From Candidatus Latescibacterota bacterium (GTDB lineage Bacteria; Latescibacterota; UBA2968; GCA-2709665): DNA of 5,668 bases. The stretch spans positions 1-5,668 of the forward strand of contig JAAXHE010000116.1 of NCBI GenBank assembly GCA_012271065.1. The letters run 5' to 3'. Position numbers and translations under genes: made by a program. Below are positions 1-5,668 of this stretch, one piece after another. How positions within the stretch are numbered: the first letter of the stretch is position 1; every line of letters begins with the position of its first letter. The notes beneath the pieces were generated by a model. It was not told the DNA's origin and searched no databases. It was given only the letters and a program-made list of their open reading frames with translations.

Positions 1-1171
1 GCTGGTCGTGCGCCCGTTCGGCGAAATCCCTGTCGTACATCCGCCCTCCGTTCCCATCCTGCCGCAGTTCGGCATTCCGCAGCCCTCTGCGCAGAAGCGC
101 GGCGGCGTCCGGGTCATCAAAGTACACGGCGGCAGCCGAATGCGGGGTCTCGCTTCCGGTGGTTGGCAAATAGTGCCAATCCATCCCCTGCACGGCCTGG
201 GCGTATCCCGATCCATCGGTAATCGCCTTCAGATTTTCGTACACCCTGCGGCGGTTCCAGAGCAACTCCGGCGGCAGTTCCCGTCCCCACAGCTTCAAAT
301 GCACCCCGGCCACCATGAGCGGGCGGACGCCCGATGAGGTGTAGTTCGGATGCACCATTCCGTGGTTTTCCGCCCAGTAATCCGGCAGCGCCGTAAAGGT
401 CTTCCCCGCCAGCGACCCCGCCGTCCTCCGGCCGACTGCGCCGCGGTCCTTTGCGTCCTGGGGCGCCGCGCACGTGGAATACATCCAACGCCTGCAGGTT
501 GCCTCCCATTCGGCGGCGTTTTCGTGGCGCTCAAGGAACAAGTGACACGACGTCAATCCGTAGGACGTCCAGGCATTCTCTTCCATCTGAGTATCAACGT
601 AGATGCCGCTCTTGGGCGCCATATTTCCGAACCTGCCGGCGTAGTCCGCGTGTACTCGCGCGAGCAGCATCCAGGTCTCGTCGTCAATCCGGTCCCGCAG
701 CAACAGGCTGACACGGCCCATTGCCGAGATTGGCCCGCCGCACTGGCTCTCTTTGAAGAACCCCAACCCGCGTTCGCCCCATTTCGTACCGCAGATCTCG
801 GGTCGCCCCATGCCCTCGCTGGGCCGTACGCAGTCCGGCGGCCCGGAGTCGTGCGTGAAACACAGGTACCGCAACCCCATGATGGCCATACGCAGCAGGT
901 CGTTCCGGGAGACGCCGACCCCTTTCTCATCGTATTCCGGAGAGATGCTGGCCAGGGCGAAGGTCTCCATGGGCGGCGCCGTTTCGCCGCCATACCAGTG
1001 ACACCCGCCGAAGAAATGCCCGCAGTTCGGCCTGTCCGGCCATTCCTGAAAATACTCGACGCCCACCGGAATCCACTTCTCGATCATCCTCAGGTAGCGC
1101 CGGCTGAGTTCATTCTCCTCCGCCGGCATGAACGGCGCCTTCAGATCCGTGGTGTCCGACATTCGAACCAT
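1..1171 (-). CDS. Uncharacterised protein, C-terminus beyond the window
   Basis: An open frame of 390 codons with no stop, running off the left edge. I do not recognise a named family. It begins MVRMSDTTDL with no signal peptide or membrane segment and contains nine cysteines, suggesting a cytoplasmic protein. Helical stretches alternate with conserved-looking motifs: FTHDSGPPDC (105-114), GTKWGE (128-133), the helix RVSLLLRDRIDDETWMLLARV (153-173), MEENAWTSYG (196-205) and DYWAENHGMVHPNY (264-277). The EENAW and ENHGxxHPxY pattern resembles uncharacterised alpha/alpha-toroid (six-hairpin glycosidase-like) proteins, and with a heparinase next door a carbohydrate-related role is a reasonable guess. 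Start: the ATG at 1171 follows AAGGAG by 8 bases. An in-frame ATG at 1189 has no such site and would contain that AAGGAG inside the gene; an in-frame TAG at 1207-1205 closes the frame. Certain as a gene, weak as a function. Confidence 0.85.
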   Translation of the reverse strand, partial: MVRMSDTTDLKAPFMPAEENELSRRYLRMIEKWIPVGVEYFQEWPDRPNCGHFFGGCHWYGGETAPPMETFALASISPEYDEKGVGVSRNDLLRMAIMGLRYLCFTHDSGPPDCVRPSEGMGRPEICGTKWGERGLGFFKESQCGGPISAMGRVSLLLRDRIDDETWMLLARVHADYAGRFGNMAPKSGIYVDTQMEENAWTSYGLTSCHLFLERHENAAEWEATCRRWMYSTCAAPQDAKDRGAVGRRTAGSLAGKTFTALPDYWAENHGMVHPNYTSSGVRPLMVAGVHLKLWGRELPPELLWNRRRVYENLKAITDGSGYAQAVQGMDWHYLPTTGSETPHSAAAVYFDDPDAAALLRRGLRNAELRQDGNGGRMYDRDFAERAHDQ

Positions 1172-1179
1172 ATCGAAAT

Positions 1180-1185
1180 CTCCTT
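1180..1185 (-). promoter_or_regulatory. Strong ribosome binding site of the third gene
   Basis: AAGGAG lies 8 bases upstream of the ATG at 1171. It is the best Shine-Dalgarno sequence in the window and decides between the ATGs at 1171 and 1189. Confidence 0.8.
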
Positions 1186-1213
1186 GCATCAAGGAAGCTG
1201 TCAACTAAAAGCG

Positions 1214-1235
1214 GGTAGACGTAAGACGGAAGAGG
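1214..1235 (+). repeat. Degenerate copy of the purine-rich repeat, opposite orientation
   Basis: GGTAGACGTAAGACGGAAGAGG matches the reverse complement of the copy at 1396-1419 at 18 of 22 positions, giving an inverted repeat with about 160 bases between the arms. Confidence 0.65.
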
Positions 1236-1273
1236 GTAGAGAACCACACCCCGCACCACCTCCTGGTAAGAAG

Positions 1274-1293
1274 GGAGACGTTAGACGGGAGAG
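1274..1293 (+). repeat. Second degenerate plus-strand copy of the purine-rich repeat
   Basis: GGAGACGTTAGACGGGAGAG aligns with the copy at 1214-1235 after a one-base gap and, less perfectly, with the reverse complement of the copy at 1360-1383. The shared core is AGAC-GT-AGACGG-AGAG. Confidence 0.6.
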
Positions 1294-1359
1294 ATTGCCT
1301 GCCTAGTTAGGGTTCATTTCGTGCTGAAGGCAAGAAGGTAAAACAAACAGGGCAAGGGC

Positions 1360-1419
1360 TTCTTCTCCCGGCTCACCTCTACCGGCTACCCGCATTTCTT
1401 CTCCCGTCTCACCTCTACC
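1360..1419 (-). repeat. Tandem 24-base repeat, two copies with a 36-base period
   Basis: Copies at 1360-1383 and 1396-1419 match at 23 of 24 bases (plus-strand reading TTCTTCTCCCG, G or T, CTCACCTCTACC). On the minus strand the unit reads as purine-rich GGTAGAGGTGAGACGGGAG. The 12-base linker is GGCTACCCGCAT. Confidence 0.85.
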
Positions 1420-1458
1420 ATCTCCCCGCCTTTTCGGCGACCTCTCTCCCCGGCTTCC

Positions 1459-4179
1459 TCAACGACCCGCCGTGAGTCGATGCCTCACGTCCATGATCTC
1501 ATATCGATTCTCTCCGGTCCAGGACCGGCGCGGGAAATAGACATGGCGGCTCGTTCCGTCCGGAGCAATTTCGAATCCGGGATCGTCTGTCAGTACGAGT
1601 ACCGTCCGGCTGTCGCTTCGGGTGACGTCCTCCAGACGAAGTCCCAGCGTAAATCCCGCGCCGTCTTTGACCACGACCGTCAGATCCTTCAACCGGTCAC
1701 CCTCGGGAACATCGCCGTCAACAATCAGCCCGTCGACGGCCGAACCACTTTCCTTTCGCAAAACACCCAGGATCGCGCCTTCGAAGATTCCTTCTCCCTC
1801 GAGTCTGACGTTTCCCTTTTGCAGCAGCGATCCGCCGACCAGGGTCATCCTCTCCACGGCGCCATCCCGCTCGCGCACGAACCCGATCCGACCCTCCAGC
1901 ACCGCGTCTCCCACAACCATTCGTCTTCCGTCCGGGCTATGGAACAGAAAGTCCGTATGATCACTGCCTTCAATCTTCAACGCCACACCGTCCGAGTCAT
2001 CGCCCAGTCGCTCCACCGAGTACAGAAACGGCGCTTCACCGAACGGCTCGAGCACGTTCACGAATTCGCTGAAGAGGTCCTTCCCCTCACGGCGGTGGAT
2101 CAACGCGGGCATGGTATAGTCATCCAGCCGGCCTTCGCTCTCTTCCGCCCGCCTGACCGATGGCATGCTCCCGAATAGCAGATCCCCGTCGATTGCGGAA
2201 ACCCCGTGAATACGCACCCCGCCCTCCGGTTCGCCCTCGCTGGTAAAGACCACCTTCCACGGCGCGGAGATTTCAGCCCGGAGCACATCCCTCACGTACG
2301 CATAGGCGAAATTGTGTCCCTCCGCATATCCGGGTACGGTCTCGCCGCTGGGCAGGACGACCTTCACCCCGGGCGGCAGCAGCGTCTCACCGTAGGGCGA
2401 TCGATCCAGTTCCGTCTCGATCGATCCGTCGTTATTCGCGTCTCCCACCAGCACGAAGTCGTGCCGCTCTCCACCGTCAACCTGAAACACATCGACCACG
2501 TAAGCATCCTGCGCCGAGACGCCAATCATCACCAGCAGACGAGTGTAGTCCCGTACGACCCCCGGATATGCCCGATTACCCTGCGCCGCCACCGCCTGGA
2601 ACCCGCTGTCTCCAGGTACGAACAACAGCAGGTTGCCGTCGGAGGGGTTATTCTCGCTGCCCCGCGCCTGGTCCTCCCCATCTACAACGACGGTGCTGTG
2701 CGAAAGCGTGCTCGACGCCCACTGCCGCTGGTGGGTCCATGTATAACCGATATCGGACAGACGCTCCTGCCCGTGTGCAAACAGGGTGATACTCAGCAGG
2801 TCCGCGTGCGCGTGTCCGTATGCTCCCGAAAAGTGGAGGTGCGCCTGCATCTGGTTCGACCCGCTGCCCCGCCCCAGCCACGCGTGTCCGGCACCGCCGA
2901 GCAAATACGGGTCGGAGCATTCTTTAGATGCACGATGCTCCCGGGCCCACGTATCGTGCACTGCAACAACGCGACCGTTCGGATATCGCAGAAGATCCGG
3001 AATCCGCCTGGCCTTTTCGAAGAGCGGAAACCGTTCGGACAGATCCAGATTTTCGTAGCGCGCCCCGCTCTCCGGATGGACGTATCCCTTCGGATCGCTA
3101 TACCCTTTAAGCAGGTCCATTACGTCAGCCAGTCCGTTTACCGTCTGATTGTGGTACGACACCGCCGCTTCCCGCCACATCCCGTCCACGAAGAACTGCT
3201 TGCGGATCAGGTCGGTGATCCATTGCACCGCTTCGTGTACGTACGACGGCTCGGCAAGGACACGCCCGGCGGAAATCAGACCCCGAAGGATCGCCGGGTC
3301 CATATTGCTCAGCGTAATCGGATACGACCGTACAAAAGAAACGCTGCCGCGAATCAGATCGTCCTCAATCCTCCGGCGCATTCCGTCGTCCACCTGGCCG
3401 CTGTCGCGAATCAGGTCGTAGGCGAAGACCAGATTCGCAGGGATATCGCCATACGCCCAGTAGTCCCACTTCGCAGCCAGATACGGAGACACAGGAAAGG
3501 GAAACGAGCGATTGCCCTCGAAAATCACCTTCGGGGTGAACGGCGCATCGAATCTGGGACAATACCCCGGATAGACCTGAGCGAACCGGTCCAGGATCAA
3601 CGCCGCCCGCCGCGCGAACGCGGGATTCCCGGTCAGATGATAAAGCTTCCCGAGGTGATGCGCGGCATCGGAGAAATATTCCCGGGCGACGTACCATCCC
3701 TTCGCCCGGAAATAATGCCGGTACTTCCTGTCGGGCTCGATATGAGAAAGAGATCCCGGCAACTGGGCAGGCGGCGGAAACGGCGCCTCCCAGTACGGAT
3801 ATTCCTGGACCTCGCCCCGCGGATTGGCCACCCGCATCACGCCGTTTTCCGGGTAGACCTCGTTAGGAAACCGCATCTTGCAGAACAGGCAGAAGACGCG
3901 GTCGGGATCCTCGATCGACCACGACAGCTGATTCTCCTCGGCGCCTCCCTCGCAATTCGGGCAATCCACAAACCGGAAACCGGACCGGTCCGGAATCAAC
4001 CGCGCCAGTTCGTCGTCTGCCAGCGCCATCAGGGGCGCCAGGCTCTTCTTCAGACCCGCAACGTGAGTCTCGTCGACCTTCGGTCGAAACACCGGTTGCG
4101 CATAAAGCCGCTCGGGCATCAGTAATAACAAAAGCGCCAGGGCCAGCGCCATACAGATCAACATCATCCTGGGTTCCAT
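1459..4179 (-). CDS. Exported heparinase II/III family protein (putative polysaccharide lyase)
   Basis: A 906-residue putative polysaccharide lyase of the heparinase II/III superfamily, expected to cleave a uronic-acid polysaccharide by beta-elimination outside the cytoplasm. A Sec-type signal peptide covers residues 1-27 (hydrophobic core 5-21, likely cleavage after LYA). Two CxxC pairs follow (Cys73/76, Cys97/100). Residues about 150-400 look like the alpha-toroid domain, with conserved-looking REAAVSYHNQTVN (336-348). The beta domain starts near 440 and carries YGHAHADLLS (454-463), DIGY (476-479) and LSHSTVVVDG (492-501). By analogy with heparinase II, His458, Asp476 and His494 are likely zinc ligands. 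The last 300 or so residues look beta-rich, and the protein is long for the family. Start: the ATG at 4179 overlaps the upstream TGA and directly precedes the signal peptide; an in-frame ATG at 4269 would put 30 unrelated residues in front of it. No good Shine-Dalgarno is seen, so translation is probably coupled. Substrate cannot be read from sequence. Confidence 0.92.
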   Translation of the reverse strand: MEPRMMLICMALALALLLLLMPERLYAQPVFRPKVDETHVAGLKKSLAPLMALADDELARLIPDRSGFRFVDCPNCEGGAEENQLSWSIEDPDRVFCLFCKMRFPNEVYPENGVMRVANPRGEVQEYPYWEAPFPPPAQLPGSLSHIEPDRKYRHYFRAKGWYVAREYFSDAAHHLGKLYHLTGNPAFARRAALILDRFAQVYPGYCPRFDAPFTPKVIFEGNRSFPFPVSPYLAAKWDYWAYGDIPANLVFAYDLIRDSGQVDDGMRRRIEDDLIRGSVSFVRSYPITLSNMDPAILRGLISAGRVLAEPSYVHEAVQWITDLIRKQFFVDGMWREAAVSYHNQTVNGLADVMDLLKGYSDPKGYVHPESGARYENLDLSERFPLFEKARRIPDLLRYPNGRVVAVHDTWAREHRASKECSDPYLLGGAGHAWLGRGSGSNQMQAHLHFSGAYGHAHADLLSITLFAHGQERLSDIGYTWTHQRQWASSTLSHSTVVVDGEDQARGSENNPSDGNLLLFVPGDSGFQAVAAQGNRAYPGVVRDYTRLLVMIGVSAQDAYVVDVFQVDGGERHDFVLVGDANNDGSIETELDRSPYGETLLPPGVKVVLPSGETVPGYAEGHNFAYAYVRDVLRAEISAPWKVVFTSEGEPEGGVRIHGVSAIDGDLLFGSMPSVRRAEESEGRLDDYTMPALIHRREGKDLFSEFVNVLEPFGEAPFLYSVERLGDDSDGVALKIEGSDHTDFLFHSPDGRRMVVGDAVLEGRIGFVRERDGAVERMTLVGGSLLQKGNVRLEGEGIFEGAILGVLRKESGSAVDGLIVDGDVPEGDRLKDLTVVVKDGAGFTLGLRLEDVTRSDSRTVLVLTDDPGFEIAPDGTSRHVYFPRRSWTGENRYEIMDVRHRLTAGR
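2404..2442 (-). other. DxNxDG acidic loop in the heparinase beta domain
   Basis: Residues 580-592 read DANNDGSIETELD, close to the calcium loops of dockerins and EF-hands in the first nine positions (D1, N3, D5, G6, I8, E9). Position 12 is Leu, with acidic residues at 11 and 13. It may bind calcium or be a simple turn. Confidence 0.35.
3880..3963 (-). other. Paired CxxC motif (possible zinc knuckle) in the heparinase
   Basis: Residues 73-100 of the heparinase contain CPNC and CLFC, 20 residues apart, just after the signal peptide and before the helical domain. The spacing fits a four-cysteine zinc ribbon or rubredoxin-like knuckle. The alternative is two disulfides in an oxidising compartment. 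Confidence 0.55.
4099..4179 (-). other. Sec signal peptide of the heparinase
   Basis: The first 27 residues begin MEPRMM, continue with a leucine/alanine-rich hydrophobic run to residue 21 and a short polar PERLYA stretch, with predicted cleavage between Ala27 and Gln28. The lone Cys9 sits inside the hydrophobic core, too early for a lipoprotein site, so this reads as an ordinary signal peptide. Confidence 0.8.
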
Positions 4180-4181
4180 CA
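4177..4181 (-). promoter_or_regulatory. TGATG stop/start overlap, translational coupling
   Basis: The metallopeptidase stop TGA (4181-4179) and the heparinase start ATG (4179-4177) share one base. The preceding bases (TTCTCTCCC) are pyrimidine-rich with no Shine-Dalgarno match, so the second gene is probably translated by termination-reinitiation. Confidence 0.8.
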
Positions 4182-5567
4182 GGGAGAGAATACGACGTCC
4201 TCGTCCAGTGGAAACACGGGACGCCGGATGCGTTCGTAGGACAGGTTCTCCAGCGCCAGGGTGGTACACCCGGGACTGACCGCCATCAGCGACGTCCCTG
4301 CGATCTCGCGAAGTTCGGGCGCGAGGTACCCATGTTTCACAACCACGATCTCGTGTTCCAGGGGATTCACGTCTGCCTCGTTAAAAGCCCACAGCTCCAG
4401 GAACGGCATCCGTTCGGCCGTCAGAACCACCGCGACGCCTTCCACCTGGAATACGGCGATCCACGGCGGATTCGTCGAAACCACCCAGCCGGTCACATCG
4501 AGAGGCGATCCGTTGATCGTGTCAAGATTGCCGCCCACGGTCAGAGTCAACCCGGCGCCGACACCCGCGTCGATACACTGCTCGACCGCTCTGGCATCCA
4601 CGATCCCGGCGACAACCGCATCTGCGGCGCCGTTGTCGAGCAGCGTCTTCAGAACCAGGGGTATATCGCCCGCCGCACCGGCGGTCACATTGTCTCCCGA
4701 ATCGGAAATGAACACCGGGTGCCGGGTCTCGCGGACGGCACGCCGAACGACCTCTTCCACCGGCAGAGTCACCACGTCCGGCTCGAATTCATCGCGCCGC
4801 CGCCAGATTTCCTGCGCCAGGCGATTCGCGTGTTCCTCTGCCGCCTTTCGATTCTCCGAAACCACAATAGCGGCCACGGAGGTAAAGGGCGAATCCGTCC
4901 ACGCGCACCCGATCATAATCGAGGCGTCCATTATCTCAGGGTGCGCTTCTACCTCCTTGAGTCCTGCGTACAGGGACCGGGCGGGTTCCACACCGGTGGC
5001 CGCGTGTTCACCGGGGAGCAGCATGGGCAGCCTTACGATGGCGTTCGCCGGGCGGATATCCTCTTTCACGCACCGGACGAGGTGTCCGATCGCGCGCACC
5101 TGCGTCTCGCGCCGGTCCACGTGAGGCGCGGTCCGCAGTGCCGTGAGCACATTGGTTTTCTCGACGACCTCGGGCGCGAGATTGGCGTGCAGGTCCAGGC
5201 TGGCGACGATCGGAATGTCGTTTCCGACCGTCTCGCGCACTCGGCAGACCAGGTCGCGTTCGCCGTCGCCAAGACCTTCTACCTCCATTGCGCCGTGAAG
5301 GTCCAGGTAAACCCCGTCCACGGGGGATACCTGGCGCAGACGTTCCACCAACTCGGCGGCTATGGCCTCGTAGGCTTCACGGAGGACCAGACCATGCGGC
5401 AGAGCACTCGCGACCAGCGTGGGGGCCCACTCGACGCTGTCAAACGCCTGCCAGGGTCCGTCGGCCAGTATTTCCTCCCCGCGCAGGACGTCAAAATCCG
5501 CGACTCCCGCGCGCAACGGGGAGAAGGTATTCGTCTCGTGCCTGATTCCGCAAATCGCCAGCCGCAT
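4179..5567 (-). CDS. M81 family (MlrC-like) metallopeptidase
   Basis: A 462-residue protein of the M81 / MlrC (DUF1485) family, named after the enzyme that cleaves linearised microcystin; most members have no known substrate. Family landmarks visible are an RHETNTFSP start (residues 9-17), LDLHGAM (88-94), SLDLHAN (123-129), APHVDRRET (147-155), ISDSGDNVTAGAAGD (287-301) and a MlrC-type C-terminal domain with VSPGCTTL and PLDEDV near the end. His10, His91, Asp125, His127 and His149 are candidate metal ligands or active-site residues, so the enzyme looks intact. There is no signal peptide, so it is probably cytoplasmic. I chose the ATG at 5567 because family members begin at this MRxAI sequence and a purine-rich GGGAAG lies just upstream. 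An in-frame ATG at 5582 would add five residues and directly follows an in-frame TGA. The stop overlaps the start of the heparinase gene. The family call is firm, the substrate unknown. Confidence 0.93.
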   Translation of the reverse strand: MRLAICGIRHETNTFSPLRAGVADFDVLRGEEILADGPWQAFDSVEWAPTLVASALPHGLVLREAYEAIAAELVERLRQVSPVDGVYLDLHGAMEVEGLGDGERDLVCRVRETVGNDIPIVASLDLHANLAPEVVEKTNVLTALRTAPHVDRRETQVRAIGHLVRCVKEDIRPANAIVRLPMLLPGEHAATGVEPARSLYAGLKEVEAHPEIMDASIMIGCAWTDSPFTSVAAIVVSENRKAAEEHANRLAQEIWRRRDEFEPDVVTLPVEEVVRRAVRETRHPVFISDSGDNVTAGAAGDIPLVLKTLLDNGAADAVVAGIVDARAVEQCIDAGVGAGLTLTVGGNLDTINGSPLDVTGWVVSTNPPWIAVFQVEGVAVVLTAERMPFLELWAFNEADVNPLEHEIVVVKHGYLAPELREIAGTSLMAVSPGCTTLALENLSYERIRRPVFPLDEDVVFSP

Positions 5568-5574
5568 TTCGCTT

Positions 5575-5580
5575 CTTCCC
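5575..5580 (-). promoter_or_regulatory. Ribosome binding site of the M81 gene
   Basis: GGGAAG lies 7 bases before the ATG at 5567, within a longer purine tract GGGAAGAAGCGAA. It lies downstream of the alternative ATG at 5582 and so supports the shorter start. Confidence 0.6.
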
Positions 5581-5582
5581 AT

Positions 5583-5668
5583 TCAATGACTCGTGATTGA
5601 CATTGATTCGTCGTTTCAGGGGGACCTAAAATCGAAAACACATAGCCCGATTAATTCATGAATCGTGA
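5583..5668 (-). promoter_or_regulatory. Upstream leader of the M81-heparinase unit with a small palindrome
   Basis: This stretch is noticeably more AT-rich than the genes and probably carries at least part of the promoter, though the hexamers I could pair (TTAATC, 17 bases, TTTTAG) match the sigma-70 consensus poorly. It holds a perfect 10-base palindrome ATTCATGAAT at 5654-5663, nested in CGATT/AATCG arms (5648-5652 and 5661-5665), which could be an operator. The window ends here, so the upstream neighbour and its orientation are unknown. Confidence 0.3.

Larger units (their letters stand above)
1172..1458. other. Intergenic gap with repeats, no gene seen
   Basis: These 287 bases are the only sizeable non-coding stretch between genes. 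They contain the ribosome binding site of the third gene, four copies of a purine/pyrimidine-biased repeat and a short A-rich run (1337-1347). The longest Met-initiated frame near the repeats is an 11-residue peptide on the minus strand at 1421-1386, which I treat as chance. No convincing promoter or T-tailed terminator was found on the minus strand. Confidence 0.7.

Noticed and set aside
553..993. A 146-codon minus-strand frame inside the third gene
   Set aside because: It lies in another frame of the same strand; its product is rich in Arg, Trp, Gly and Cys, typical of an out-of-frame translation.
350..1306. A 318-codon plus-strand frame across the third gene and the gap
   Set aside because: It has no recognisable motif and runs into the repeat region. 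The minus-strand frame at 1171-1 is open throughout, has a strong ribosome binding site and reads as a normal globular protein.
1306..1336. Possible sigma-70 promoter for the third gene (TTGCCT, 18 bases, TAACTA)
   Set aside because: The -10 matches the consensus at only two of six positions, too weak to report as a feature, although a promoter somewhere in this gap remains possible.
1214..1419. CRISPR array
   Set aside because: Copies are degenerate, lie in both orientations and have unequal spacing, unlike a CRISPR repeat-spacer pattern.
1386..1421. An 11-residue minus-strand peptide (MVEVRREKKCG) behind GGGGAG
   Set aside because: It is built from the repeat sequence, is very short and the GGGGAG abuts the ATG, leaving no proper spacing.
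1427..1439. CGCC/GGCG hairpin just after the heparinase stop as a rho-independent terminator
   Set aside because: The stem is only four base pairs and no T-run follows on the minus strand.
2206..4125. A 639-codon open frame on the plus strand, antisense to the heparinase
   Set aside because: Its protein lacks domain character and is rich in Arg, Pro, His and Val, as expected for the shadow of a high-GC gene. The minus-strand frame has a signal peptide and clear heparinase motifs.
4180..4269. A 30-residue longer heparinase starting at the ATG at 4269
   Set aside because: It would lie within the M81 coding sequence and put an unrelated Arg-rich stretch before a textbook signal peptide.
4332..5600. 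A 422-codon plus-strand frame antisense to the M81 gene
   Set aside because: The opposite strand encodes every M81 signature in one uninterrupted frame; the plus-strand product is low-information and Arg/His-rich.

Overview
The window is GC-rich and tightly packed. It holds three genes, all on the minus strand, so transcription runs from high to low coordinates. Two starts have recognisable Shine-Dalgarno sequences, so this is bacterial DNA. The gene mix (a large exported heparinase II/III-type enzyme, an M81/MlrC-type metallopeptidase and an uncharacterised helical protein) suggests an uncultured polysaccharide-degrading bacterium. Poribacteria, Latescibacterota, Planctomycetes or a similar lineage would fit, but this is inferred from gene content and no marker gene is present to fix it.

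Layout in transcription order. 5668-5568 is the upstream leader, relatively AT-rich, with a small palindrome and a purine-rich ribosome binding site. 5567-4179 encodes an M81 (MlrC-like) metallopeptidase with its signature motifs intact. 4179-1459 encodes a 906-residue heparinase II/III family protein with a signal peptide, two CxxC pairs, an alpha-helical domain and a beta domain with the HAHAD metal motif. The stop of the first gene and the start of the second share one base (TGATG). 1458-1172 is a 287-base gap containing a degenerate purine-rich repeat in four copies, two in each orientation. 1171-1 is a third gene that starts behind a strong AAGGAG and runs off the left edge; 390 residues are visible. 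It has no stop in the window, so a search limited to complete reading frames misses it.

The first two genes are almost certainly one translationally coupled unit. The third may be read from the same transcript or from its own promoter in the repeat-bearing gap. A plausible joint role is uptake and breakdown of an acidic polysaccharide or glycoconjugate: the exported lyase would act outside the cytoplasm, and the M81 protein and third protein, which lack signal peptides, inside. No transporter, sulfatase, SusC/SusD or regulator lies in the window, so the substrate is unknown. I found no RNA gene, insertion sequence, CRISPR array or attachment site.
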